Assembly: GCF_016899935.1 (NCBI RefSeq)
Contig: NZ_JACJJK010000008.1
Coordinates: forward strand, 40,957 to 104,956
Length of the DNA stretch: 64,000 bases
From: Olsenella uli
Lineage (GTDB): Bacteria; Actinomycetota; Coriobacteriia; Coriobacteriales; Atopobiaceae
Direction of reading: 5' to 3'
The position numbers and the translations under genes were made by a program. Every line of letters begins with the position of its first letter. Position 1 is the first letter of the stretch. The notes beneath the pieces were generated by a model that saw only the letters and a program-made list of their open reading frames with translations, ran no database searches and was not told where the DNA came from. This document shows, in pieces, positions 7,462 to 15,005 of the stretch.

Positions 7462-9135
7462 CTACTCGATCGAGAAGATCACGGGGTAGAGGGGCTGCTC
7501 GCCGCGGTGCGGGTCGACCTCCAGGTCCGGCTGGGCCTCCTCGATGCGGGCGACGAGCGCCTCGAAGGCCTCGTCGTCCATGTCCTGGCCGGCGAGGATG
7601 GTGAGCGAGTCGCCCTCCTCCTCGTCCTGCATCTTGTTGATGAGCTCGAGCGTGACCTCGGCCACGTCGGAGCCCACGACGTCGATCGAGTCGTCCTGGA
7701 TGCCCATGACGTCGCCGGCGTGGATGGGGCTGCCGTCGGCGGCCTGGGAGTCGCGCACGGCGGTCGTGACCTCGCCGCCGCGGACGTCCTGGATGGCCTC
7801 GGTCATGGCCGCCACGTTGTCCTCGAGCGTGGCCTCCGGGTCCACGGCGAACATGGCCGAGAAGCCCTGCGGCACGGTCTTGGTGGGGACCACGGCCACG
7901 TGCGCGTCCTCGCAGGCCGAGGCCGCAGCCTCGGCGGCCATGCGGATGTTGCCGTTGCCCGGCAGCACGATGACGCTCTCGGCGTTGGCCTCCTCGATGG
8001 CGGCGAGGATGTCGGCCGTGGAGGGGTTCATGGTCTGGCCGCCGGAGACGACCACGTCCACGCCCAGCGAGCGCAGGATCTCCTCCTCGCCCGAGCCGGC
8101 CGCCACGGCGACGAAGCCGAGCTTCTTGCGCGGCCCGGCGTTCTTCTCGCCCGCCGCCTCGGCCTGGTCGGCCGCGATCTTGGCGGTGCGGTCGTGGGAC
8201 TCCATGTCCATGTTGTGGATGAAGACCTCGTAGACCTGACCGAACTGGAGCATGTACTCGAGCACGCGGTTGGGCTCGTTGGAGTGCACGTGGACCTTGA
8301 AGTCGGGGTAGGCGCCCACGATAAGCTCGCAGTCGCCGAGCGTGGCGAGGTAGGCGAGGGACTTGTCAACGTCGAAGGGCTTCTCGGCCTTGAAGAGGAA
8401 CTCGTTGCAGTAGCGGAACTCCGAGCCCTCCCAGTCGTCGTTGAGCTCGATCTGGACCTTGGCGGAGACGTCGGCCTTGGCGTCGACGGTGGTCTTGAAG
8501 TCGGTGAGCTCGCCGGCCTTGCCGGTGGCGGCGTTGACGAAGGCCTCCATGAAGACCGCGAAGCCAAAGGCACCGGAGTCCACGACGCCGTTCTCCTTGA
8601 GGACGGGCAGGAGCTCCGGCGTGCGCGCCACGGACTCGTAGGCCTCGACGACGAGGGCATCGAGCATGTCGCGCGTGGCGAGGTCGCGGTTCTTCTCGAG
8701 CTGGTCCGCCTTGGCGGAGACGTCACGCAGGACGGTGAGAATCGTGCCCTCGACCGGCTTGCGCACGGCCTTGAAGGCGACCTTCACGCCGCGACGGAAG
8801 GCGTGGGCTACGTCGCCCGGCGTGGCGTGCTCGGGGTTCTTGGCGTCGCAGAGGCCCTCGGCGATGCCGCGCAAGATCTGGCTCGTGATGACGCCGGAGT
8901 TGCCGCGCGCGCCCATGAGCGAGCCGTGCGTGATGGCCTTGGAGACGTCCTCCATCGAGGCGTCGGCCGGCAGCGCCTCCACCTCGCGGACGACCGTGCC
9001 CAGCGTGAGCGACATGTTGGTGCCGGTGTCGCCGTCGGGGACGGGGAAGACGTTGAGCTTGTTGATCTCCTCGGCGCGGTCGGCCACGACCTTGGCGGCG
9101 ACGGGGAAGCACGTGCGGACGACAGACGAAATCAT
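7462..9135 (-). CDS. DAK-family fatty-acid kinase (FakA/YloV-like)
   Basis: Probable ATP-binding subunit of fatty-acid kinase, which with a FakB carrier phosphorylates exogenous or turned-over fatty acids for entry into phospholipid synthesis through PlsX. The 557-residue protein opens with a DhaL-type domain bearing PVPDGDTGTNMSLTLG (Asp34 and Asp36 are the expected ATP-Mg ligands), followed by the middle and C-terminal FakA domains (PGNGNIRMAAE, GQDMDDEAFEALV). Length fits FakA (about 550). It lies between asp23 and recG in the order seen in many Gram-positive bacteria. No FakB gene is in the window. Confidence 0.9.
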   Translation of the reverse strand: MISSVVRTCFPVAAKVVADRAEEINKLNVFPVPDGDTGTNMSLTLGTVVREVEALPADASMEDVSKAITHGSLMGARGNSGVITSQILRGIAEGLCDAKNPEHATPGDVAHAFRRGVKVAFKAVRKPVEGTILTVLRDVSAKADQLEKNRDLATRDMLDALVVEAYESVARTPELLPVLKENGVVDSGAFGFAVFMEAFVNAATGKAGELTDFKTTVDAKADVSAKVQIELNDDWEGSEFRYCNEFLFKAEKPFDVDKSLAYLATLGDCELIVGAYPDFKVHVHSNEPNRVLEYMLQFGQVYEVFIHNMDMESHDRTAKIAADQAEAAGEKNAGPRKKLGFVAVAAGSGEEEILRSLGVDVVVSGGQTMNPSTADILAAIEEANAESVIVLPGNGNIRMAAEAAASACEDAHVAVVPTKTVPQGFSAMFAVDPEATLEDNVAAMTEAIQDVRGGEVTTAVRDSQAADGSPIHAGDVMGIQDDSIDVVGSDVAEVTLELINKMQDEEEGDSLTILAGQDMDDEAFEALVARIEEAQPDLEVDPHRGEQPLYPVIFSIE

Positions 9136-9178
9136 CTTCGAGGACCTTTTCTCTTTCGGGCCTACGGTGCGGGAGGTG

Positions 9179-9526
9179 CTAGCGCGCGTTGCGCAGGCCC
9201 TCGATGTGGACCCTCACGTCCACGTTCTCGAGCTCGGCGATCTGCTTGAGCAGGAACTTGACGGAGCTCGTGAGGTTGCCGACGACGGAGGACATGTTGA
9301 CCCCTTGCTCCACGATTACGTGGAGGTCCACCGTGACGCGGCCCGCGGAGGCGGCGACGTCGATGCCCTTGCGCAGGCGGAAGGACGGCAGGAGGCGCGC
9401 GACGCCGGCCTGCTCGTCGATCTCGGCCATGCCCACGACGCCGTAGCACTCGAGCGCGGCGTAGCCGGCGAGGTCGGCGATGCAGTCGTTGGAGACCCTG
9501 AGCGTACCCGGAACAACACCTGACAT
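9179..9526 (-). CDS. Asp23/Gls24 family envelope stress protein
   Basis: Small conserved protein of the Asp23/YloU family, associated with membrane and envelope stress in Gram-positive bacteria. The 115 residues contain the family's core VSNDCIADLAGYAALECYGVVGM and the basic block SFRLRKGIDV, then a VDLHVIVEQGVNM strand. It is directly upstream of the fakA-like gene, the usual yloU-yloV pairing, and probably heads the operon asp23-fakA-recG-rsmD-coaD. The ATG follows a GAGAGGAG ribosome-binding site. Confidence 0.9.
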   Translation of the reverse strand: MSGVVPGTLRVSNDCIADLAGYAALECYGVVGMAEIDEQAGVARLLPSFRLRKGIDVAASAGRVTVDLHVIVEQGVNMSSVVGNLTSSVKFLLKQIAELENVDVRVHIEGLRNAR

Positions 9527-9567
9527 GCGAACTCCTCTCGAGTAGGGAGAGCTGTCTCAATGTGACG

Positions 9568-9573
9568 ATTATA
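9568..9573 (-). promoter_or_regulatory. Promoter -10 box of the asp23-recG operon
   Basis: Perfect TATAAT on the minus strand, 42 bases before the asp23 start. The -35 region (GTTCAC, about 16 bases further up) is weak. Confidence 0.6.
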
Positions 9574-9615
9574 GCGCAGGCGGGCCGGCGTGAACGTGCG
9601 CTCGCGGCGGCATAG

Positions 9616-9642
9616 AAAAAGGGGCCGTCCGAGGACGGCCCC
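9616..9642 (-). terminator. Rho-independent terminator of rpmB
   Basis: Minus-strand stem GGGGCCGTC/GACGGCCCC with a CTCG loop, followed by TTTTT, about 20 bases after the rpmB stop. Confidence 0.88.
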
Positions 9643-9664
9643 TGCACGTGCGGTGTCGCGCCGG

Positions 9665-9853
9665 CTAGCTGCGGGCGATCTTGCCGGACTTGAGGCAGCG
9701 GGAGCACACGTTGGCCTTGCGACGGTGACCGTCGACGACCACGGTGACGCGCTGGATGTTGGGCTTGAACGTGCGGTTCACCACGCGGTGGGAGTGGCTG
9801 ATGGAACGACCGGCGACGGCGTGCTTGCCGCAGAACTCACAGACCTTGGACAT
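9665..9853 (-). CDS. rpmB: 50S ribosomal protein L28
   Basis: Large-subunit ribosomal protein. The 62-residue product begins MSKVCEFCGKHAVAGRSISH, has the family block HRVVNRTFKPNIQRV and two CxxC pairs (residues 5-8 and 50-53) that can bind zinc. Length matches L28. It is transcribed alone: a promoter lies upstream and a strong terminator downstream. The ATG follows a GAGGAGG ribosome-binding site. Confidence 0.97.
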   Translation of the reverse strand: MSKVCEFCGKHAVAGRSISHSHRVVNRTFKPNIQRVTVVVDGHRRKANVCSRCLKSGKIARS

Positions 9854-9910
9854 GCGTACCTCCTCGGGGGCGCGGCGCTCTTCTCGCGCCCGCTTTTACA
9901 CAGCTCGCCA

Positions 9911-9938
9911 ACTATAGCACACGCTCGCGCGACCGCAA
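9911..9938 (-). promoter_or_regulatory. Promoter of rpmB
   Basis: On the minus strand a TTGCGG -35 box (9933-9938) and a TATAGT -10 box (9911-9916) are separated by 16 bases, with the rpmB start 58 bases downstream of the -10. Confidence 0.6.
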
Positions 9939-9947
9939 CGCAAAACC

Positions 9948-11336
9948 TCAAGCATTTGTGGCGTTTGTGTCGGCGCGCGCAAGGTGTTGGGGGACGTCGT
10001 GCAGCAGGAACGCCGCGACGGCGCCGGAGCGGCAGGTGACGCTCGCGTCCGGGGCGGTAACGACGTTGGAGACGCCCAGGTCGCCGAGAAGCTCCATCGG
10101 CTTATCGGTGAGCTCCCAGCGCATGCCGCGCTCGTCGATGCGCGTGTCCGGCGCGACGGCAATGGCCGAGAACGTGCGGTCGACCGCGTCCGGCCCGAGC
10201 TCCCAGCGTCGCTCCCCCGCCGCCGAGACGATCCGCATCTCGAAGCCGTCCTCGACGAGCCGCGCCGAGGCCGCGCCCGCGCCCGCGAGCTGGCCCACCA
10301 CGGCGAGCGCGTGGTCGGGACGGCCGCCGGCGGCGCAGGTGAGCGTGAGGGCGAGCGGGGCCTCCCGGCGGGCCGCCTCGTGGCGGGCACAGTCGAGCGC
10401 GAGCGCGAGGTCCGTGGCGTACTTCTCGGAAGGGAAGCTCACCGTCGCGCGGGCCGCGGCCCGGGCCCAGGCCGCCCCCTCGCCGGAGGCCGAGTCGCCG
10501 TCGCCGCAGAAGAGGTCGGGGGCCACGCCGGCCGCGCGGCACGCGTCCGCGCCGCCGTCGGCCACGACCACGTAGTCCGCCTCGTCGGCCAGGCGGGCGA
10601 GAAGCGCCGGCGAGCTCGGCTCGGGCGAGCCCGCCACGACGAGCGCGCGCATCGGCGCCCCGTGCTCGGCCGCCGGGCGCTCGTAGTCGCGCAGCAGCGG
10701 CACCGAGAGCTCCGCGAAGCCGTGGGCGAAGACGTCGCACCACGGGCGCACGTCCTCCTCGCGCCGGCCGTCGTGGTCGTTCATGAGCCCCACCACGGCA
10801 AAGCCGGCCCGGCGCGCCGTCCGCACGCCGAAGGGCGCGTCCTCGAAGACCCACGTGCTCTCGCGCGGCGTGCCCAGCCGGCGTGCCGCCTCCAGGTAGA
10901 CGTCCGGGAACTCCTTGTCGCGCCCGCCCACGTCCTCGGTGCTCACCACGTCCTGGAAGTAGCCCGTCAGGCCGTGGGTCGCCAGGCAGCTGCGCAGCTC
11001 GCGCACGGGCGTGGAGCTCGCCAGGACCATCGGCACGCCGGCAGCGGCGAGCTCGTCCAGAAACTCCCGGGCCCCCGGCATGAGGGTGACCTCGTGCTCG
11101 TAGCCGTCGCGCACGTGCGCGCAGATCTCCTCGTAGAGCTCGTCGACGGACGCGCGCACGCCGTACTCGTCGTGCAGCAGCGCGCACCCGTCACGCAGCG
11201 ACAGCGCCTCCACGCGATCCTGCGGGACCTCGCTCACCCCGTGACGCTCGCACAGCCAGGCGAAGCACCTCGTCCACATGGCCATCGAGTCGACGAGCGT
11301 GCCGTCGCAGTCAAAGATCGCACCCGCTATCTCCAT
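9948..11336 (-). CDS. HAD phosphatase fused to thiamine pyrophosphokinase
   Basis: Two enzymes in one 462-residue chain. Residues 1 to about 225 are a HAD phosphatase of the beta-phosphoglucomutase type: nucleophile motif DCDGT at 9-13, LASST at 105-109, a lysine at 141 and FEDAP at 164-168. Residues from about 229 are a ThiN-type thiamine pyrophosphokinase, which makes thiamine diphosphate from thiamine and ATP: ADGGAD, the metal-binding DGDS at 279-282, the KYATDLALAL helix and GGRPDH. The start at 11336 follows a GGGAGAG ribosome-binding site. ThiN is usually a separate gene; here the HAD part might clear thiamine phosphates or simply share a promoter. The fusion shows no stop or frameshift. 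Confidence 0.85.
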   Translation of the reverse strand: MEIAGAIFDCDGTLVDSMAMWTRCFAWLCERHGVSEVPQDRVEALSLRDGCALLHDEYGVRASVDELYEEICAHVRDGYEHEVTLMPGAREFLDELAAAGVPMVLASSTPVRELRSCLATHGLTGYFQDVVSTEDVGGRDKEFPDVYLEAARRLGTPRESTWVFEDAPFGVRTARRAGFAVVGLMNDHDGRREEDVRPWCDVFAHGFAELSVPLLRDYERPAAEHGAPMRALVVAGSPEPSSPALLARLADEADYVVVADGGADACRAAGVAPDLFCGDGDSASGEGAAWARAAARATVSFPSEKYATDLALALDCARHEAARREAPLALTLTCAAGGRPDHALAVVGQLAGAGAASARLVEDGFEMRIVSAAGERRWELGPDAVDRTFSAIAVAPDTRIDERGMRWELTDKPMELLGDLGVSNVVTAPDASVTCRSGAVAAFLLHDVPQHLARADTNATNA

Positions 11337-11372
11337 CGCTCTCCCTTCGGCTCCCCTTCGCTCACGAAGCAC

Positions 11373-11378
11373 ATCATA
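11373..11378 (-). promoter_or_regulatory. Putative -10 box of the HAD-ThiN gene
   Basis: TATGAT on the minus strand 37 bases before the start. The 130-base gap 11337-11466 is shared with the divergent FmdB-like gene; I see no riboswitch-like (TPP) conserved core in it. Confidence 0.35.
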
Positions 11379-11466
11379 GTTCTGAGTTCGGCAATCCCGG
11401 ATGAAATCGCCACAAGGTTGGGTAAAGTATCAGACGTTTGAACACGCGTCACGTTCGGAGGGTACC

Positions 11467-11697
11467 ATGGCACGCTACGACTATCACTGCCCAGACTGCG
11501 GGATCACGTTCGAGGTGGAGCACCCGATGAGCGCCCACCCCACGGTGAGCTGCCCCAGCTGCGGCCGCGAGGCGGAGCGCGTCTTCGACCCGTCCGGCAT
11601 CGTCTTCAAGGGCTCCGGCTTCTACAACACCGACCAGCGCGGCACGGGCGCGGCACCCAAGAGCGAGAAGTGCGAGTCCTGCGGCGCCTGCGACTAG
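11467..11697 (+). CDS. FmdB-family zinc-ribbon protein
   Basis: Small putative regulatory zinc-ribbon protein (FmdB/CxxC_CXXC_SSSS family) of unknown detailed role. The 76 residues have CPDC (11-14) and CPSC (32-35) pairs forming one ribbon, the usual GSGFYNTD stretch after it, and a C-terminal CESCGACD tail that could bind a further metal. The ATG follows GGAGGGT. It is transcribed alone, away from the HAD-ThiN gene. Confidence 0.88.
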   Translation: MARYDYHCPDCGITFEVEHPMSAHPTVSCPSCGREAERVFDPSGIVFKGSGFYNTDQRGTGAAPKSEKCESCGACD

Positions 11698-11756
11698 GCG
11701 TTCTTCTCGCCCGCCCCGCGCGCCGGCGCTAAACCGCCCACATAATCGTCCCTTTT

Positions 11757-11828
11757 CGCCGAGACGGAGCATTTGCAGAAAACGTCGCCGATTTCTAGAC
11801 GGTTTTCTGCATTTGCTCCGCCTCGGCG
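11757..11828 (+). repeat. 72-bp palindromic element, copy 1
   Basis: Imperfect inverted repeat: 27-base arms starting CGCCGAGACGGAGC and ending GCTCCGCCTCGGCG around a centre with CGATTTCTAGA. A GTTCTTCTC word lies 49 bases before it. A second, truncated left arm (GAGGCGGAGCAACG) follows at about 11840-11853. It sits between the FmdB gene and the AbiEi-like gene and is in the same orientation as copy 2 on the other side of that gene. Confidence 0.9.
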
Positions 11829-11895
11829 ATTTATCTATCGAGGCGGAGCAACGTCTCGTAGAGTTTATGCAATTACTTGTTTGGTTGCTTTAAAC

Positions 11896-11922
11896 TTCAT
11901 ATGTGATAATGTCTCATATGAA
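11896..11922 (+). promoter_or_regulatory. Promoter and inverted-repeat operator of the AbiEi-like gene
   Basis: Perfect 8-base inverted repeat TTCATATG / CATATGAA separated by 11 bases that contain a GATAAT -10 box (11905-11910). A TTGGTT at 11881-11886 could be the -35 with 18-base spacing. The right arm runs into the AAGGAGG ribosome-binding site. A dimeric regulator bound here would block transcription; self-regulation by the downstream protein is plausible but not shown. Confidence 0.6.
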
Positions 11923-11933
11923 GGAGGCAACCT

Positions 11934-12992
11934 ATGGGAACGTCTATCAACGATCGCGTGGTCGCGCTGCTGGACGAGGCCCAGCGAGAGGGACGCTGCT
12001 GCTCCCCGGACAGCCGCTCCCTGCGCGACGCCATGCGGTACCGCAGCGCCGAGATCGTGGAGCCCGTCCGGGGTCTCTTCCTGTGGCGCGAAGCCTGGGA
12101 GCGCCTCGAGCCGCCCGAGAAGACCCTGCACCTGATGCGTGCCCTCGCGCCCCTCCACCCCACGCGGCGCTTCTGCGGCGCGTCGGCGGCCGTTGCCTAC
12201 GGGCTGCCCGTAACGTGGGACCTGCTCTCCGACGTGCACGTGGCGACCCCCTCGGGCGCAAGCTACCGCTCGTGCCCCGGAATCGTCCGCCACCACATTG
12301 CCGACGACACCGTCCAGGTGCATGACGACCTGCCGCTCGTGCCGTTCTGGCGCACGGTGTTTGACTGCCTGGCGTCGTTTGAGTTCCCTGACGCGCTCGC
12401 CATAGCGGATGCGGCGCTGCAGACGGGGCATACCACGGCCCGAAGGCTGGCCAGCTTTCTCGGAGAGGAGTATCGGGGCCGTCGCGGCGTCCGCGCGGCG
12501 ATTCGCGCCGCCGTGCTCGCCGACGCGCGCGCCGAGAGCGGCGGCGAGTCGATCGCCCGGGCCAACATGTACCAGCTCGGCTTTGCGATGCCGGAGCTGC
12601 AGGTCTGGATCGAGGACCCCGTGGAGCCCGGGAGGTGGTTCCGCGTGGACTTCCTGTGGCTCACCGAGGACGGGCGCCTGATCATCGGCGAGCTGGACGG
12701 GCGCCAGAAGACGAAACGCCCCGAGCTCATGGGCGGCCGCGACGCGCTGCGCGTCATGCAGGACGAACGGCTGCGCGAGTCGCACCTCACGGCGCTCCAC
12801 CCGGCGATCCTGCGCTTCTCGTACGATGACGCGCGCGACCCGGCGCGGCTGGGCGCGCTGCTTGAGCGCTTCGACGTGCCGCGCGACCCAAACAGCTGGC
12901 CGACCGTCGCCCCAGAGGTTGTCACGCGCAGCTCGCGACTCGACTACGCCACGGGCCAGCTGCGCATCGTCCGCGCGAGAGCCCACGTCTGA
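11934..12992 (+). CDS. AbiEi-like protein with PD-(D/E)XK nuclease-like C-terminus
   Basis: The 352-residue protein resembles actinobacterial proteins annotated as AbiEi-type (type IV antitoxin-like). The N-terminal part (about 1-170) has the AbiEi-type pattern RRFCGASAAVAYGLPV followed by a beta-rich domain. The C-terminal part carries VDFLWLTEDGRLIIGELDG with a following lysine (QKTKRP), the D-x(n)-ExDG-K spacing of DUF559/Vsr-like PD-(D/E)XK nucleases. No AbiEii toxin gene is adjacent, so it is not a standard AbiE pair. It is bracketed by 72-bp palindromes 1 and 2. It could be an antiphage effector, a solitary regulator or a nuclease; nothing in the sequence decides which. Confidence 0.6.
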   Translation: MGTSINDRVVALLDEAQREGRCCSPDSRSLRDAMRYRSAEIVEPVRGLFLWREAWERLEPPEKTLHLMRALAPLHPTRRFCGASAAVAYGLPVTWDLLSDVHVATPSGASYRSCPGIVRHHIADDTVQVHDDLPLVPFWRTVFDCLASFEFPDALAIADAALQTGHTTARRLASFLGEEYRGRRGVRAAIRAAVLADARAESGGESIARANMYQLGFAMPELQVWIEDPVEPGRWFRVDFLWLTEDGRLIIGELDGRQKTKRPELMGGRDALRVMQDERLRESHLTALHPAILRFSYDDARDPARLGALLERFDVPRDPNSWPTVAPEVVTRSSRLDYATGQLRIVRARAHV

Positions 12993-13021
12993 GGTTCTTC
13001 TCGCCCGTCTGCGCAGCTGTG

Positions 13022-13093
13022 CACCGAGACGGAGCATCTGCGGAAAACATCGCCAATTTCTAGATGGTTTTCTGCAAACGCTCCGTCTCGGCG
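13022..13093 (+). repeat. 72-bp palindromic element, copy 2
   Basis: Same length and arms as copy 1 (CACCGAGACGGAGC ... GCTCCGTCTCGGCG), centre CAATTTCTAGA. A GTTCTTCTC word lies 20 bases before it and two GCGAGAAGG words follow within 30 bases. It stands between the AbiEi-like gene and the ABC exporter, which converge on it. Confidence 0.9.
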
Positions 13094-13145
13094 AAAAGGG
13101 CGGGCGAGAAGGGCGACGGGCGAGAAGGACGGCGCAGCGGCGGCG

Positions 13146-15005
13146 CTACGCGAACTGGCTGCGGTAGAGCTCGGCGTAGGCGCCGCCGGCGGCGAGCAGC
13201 TCCTCGTGGGTGCCCTGCTCCACGATCGTGCCCGCCTCCATCACCAGGATCAGGTCCGCGTCCACGATCGTGGAGAGGCGGTGCGCGATCACGAAGCTCG
13301 TGCGGTTCTCCATGATGGCCTCCATCGCGCGAACGATGGCCTGCTCGGTGCGGGTGTCCACGCTCGATGTGGCCTCGTCGAGGATGAGGATCGCCGGGTC
13401 GGTGAGCATCGCGCGCGCGATGGTGAGCAGCTGGCGCTGGCCCTGGGAGATGTTCTCGGCGTCGTTCACGAGCAGCGTATCGTAGCCGTGCGGCAGCGTG
13501 CGCACGAAGAAGTCCACGCGCGCCGCGCGGGCGGACGCCTCCACCTCCTCGCGCGTGGCGCCAGGCTTGCCGTAGGCGATGTTCTCTGCGATGGTGCCCT
13601 CGAAGAGCCACGCGTCCTGCAGCACCATGCCAAACTGGCGGCGCAGCTCCGCGCGCGTGAGCTCGCGGGTGTCCACACCGTCGAGCGTGATGCGGCCGCC
13701 GTCCACCTCGTAGAAGCGCATGAGCAAATTGATGAGCGTCGTCTTGCCCGCGCCCGTTGCGCCGACGATGGCCACCTTCTGCCCCGGCTCCGCGACGAGC
13801 GACACGTCGCGCATGAGCGGGCGGTCGGGCGCGTAGCCAAAGCGCACGTGCTCGAAGGCAACGCGCCCGCGCACCGGCTCCGGCAGCGCCGCCGGCTCGG
13901 CCGGGTCCGGCACGACCTCGGCCTCGTCCAGCAGGCGGAACACGCGCTCGGCGGCGGCGAGCGCCCCCTGAAGCATGTTCACCGTGAGCGAGAGCTGCGT
14001 GAAGGGCTCGGAGGCCTGCATCACGTACTGGAAGAACGCCTGGAAGACGCCCACGGAGATCTGTCCCATGACGAGCATCCCGCCGGCGAGAAGCCCCACG
14101 GTCACCTGGCAGAGGCGCATGAGGAAGCGGATGGCGGGCGCGATCGCGTTGGTCACGAAGTCGGCGGTGCCGGACGTCTGCGCGAGGCGCTCGGCGGCCG
14201 CGCGGACGTCGGTGAGGCTCGCCTCCTCGCGTCCGAACGCCTTGATCACGGCGCGGCCCGAGTAGGCCTCCTCGACGCGCCCGGTGAGCTCGCCGAGCGC
14301 GGCCTGGCGCGCGGCGGCGACCCTGAGCGTGGCACCGGTCACGACCTTGGTGACGACGCTCGCCACCAGCGCGAACGTCACGAAGACGCCCGTGAGCATG
14401 AGGTTGTAGGTGCTCATCATCACGATCGCGCCGCCGACCATGGTGACGGCGATCAGCAGCTGGAGGAGCCCGCGCTGCAGCACCTCGGAGACCTTGTCGA
14501 GGTCGTTGGTCACGCGGCTGATGGTGTCGCCGGGCTGGTGGGCGTCGTAGTAGGCGAGCGGCAGGCGGGCGCACTTCTCGCCGATGCGACGGCGCAGGCC
14601 CAGGTTCAGCCGCTCCGCAAAGCTCGCCATGACGAGCACCTGCACGGTGTAGAAGAGCCACGCGGCCGTCCAGATGCCGAGAAACGCGAGGATCTCCTCG
14701 CCGCCGTTGCCGATGGCGGCCACGAAGCTCTCCCCTTCCGCGAAGGCGGCCTGGATGTTGGCCCAGAGCAGGTCGATCAGGTGGGCGCTGTAGGCGGTGG
14801 CGCCGAGCGAGCCGGCGACGTAGAGCACCGAGCAGAGCGCCGCCACGACGAGGCGCCAGCGCTGCCCGCGCGCGGCGTCCCAGAGGCGCCGGGCGGTGCC
14901 GAGGGCGTCGGTCGGGACCTCGAGCTCCTCCTCGGGCGGCAGGGCGGCCTCCCCGCGCTCGAGCTCGGCGGCCTGGTCGAGCTCCTGGTTCTTCTCGCTA
15001 CTCAT
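13146..15005 (-). CDS. ABC exporter half-transporter, catalytic partner
   Basis: Fused permease-ATPase of the multidrug/lipid exporter type. The 619 residues comprise a charged N-terminus, six membrane helices (about 45-345) and a nucleotide-binding domain with Walker A GATGAGKTT (near residue 413), a degenerate signature NISQGQRQ, Walker B with the catalytic glutamate (LILDEATSS) and the switch histidine (IAHRLST). The neighbour has the opposite pattern, so the two should form a heterodimer in which only one ATP site is fully active. The start at 15005 overlaps the neighbour's stop by eight bases. The exported substrate is unknown. Confidence 0.9.
   Translation of the reverse strand: MSSEKNQELDQAAELERGEAALPPEEELEVPTDALGTARRLWDAARGQRWRLVVAALCSVLYVAGSLGATAYSAHLIDLLWANIQAAFAEGESFVAAIGNGGEEILAFLGIWTAAWLFYTVQVLVMASFAERLNLGLRRRIGEKCARLPLAYYDAHQPGDTISRVTNDLDKVSEVLQRGLLQLLIAVTMVGGAIVMMSTYNLMLTGVFVTFALVASVVTKVVTGATLRVAAARQAALGELTGRVEEAYSGRAVIKAFGREEASLTDVRAAAERLAQTSGTADFVTNAIAPAIRFLMRLCQVTVGLLAGGMLVMGQISVGVFQAFFQYVMQASEPFTQLSLTVNMLQGALAAAERVFRLLDEAEVVPDPAEPAALPEPVRGRVAFEHVRFGYAPDRPLMRDVSLVAEPGQKVAIVGATGAGKTTLINLLMRFYEVDGGRITLDGVDTRELTRAELRRQFGMVLQDAWLFEGTIAENIAYGKPGATREEVEASARAARVDFFVRTLPHGYDTLLVNDAENISQGQRQLLTIARAMLTDPAILILDEATSSVDTRTEQAIVRAMEAIMENRTSFVIAHRLSTIVDADLILVMEAGTIVEQGTHEELLAAGGAYAELYRSQFA

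Noticed and set aside
5365..9249. 1294-residue plus-strand ORF
   Set aside because: Antisense shadow of recG and the fakA-like gene; composition is low-complexity H, R, G, V and no start signal is seen.
11337..11466. TPP riboswitch before the thiamine kinase fusion
   Set aside because: The conserved CTGAGA and related THI-box elements are not present in the right order on either strand.
11757..13093. Integron attC sites flanking a gene cassette
   Set aside because: Arms and length are reminiscent, but the GTTRRRY core site is missing and no integron integrase is present in the window.
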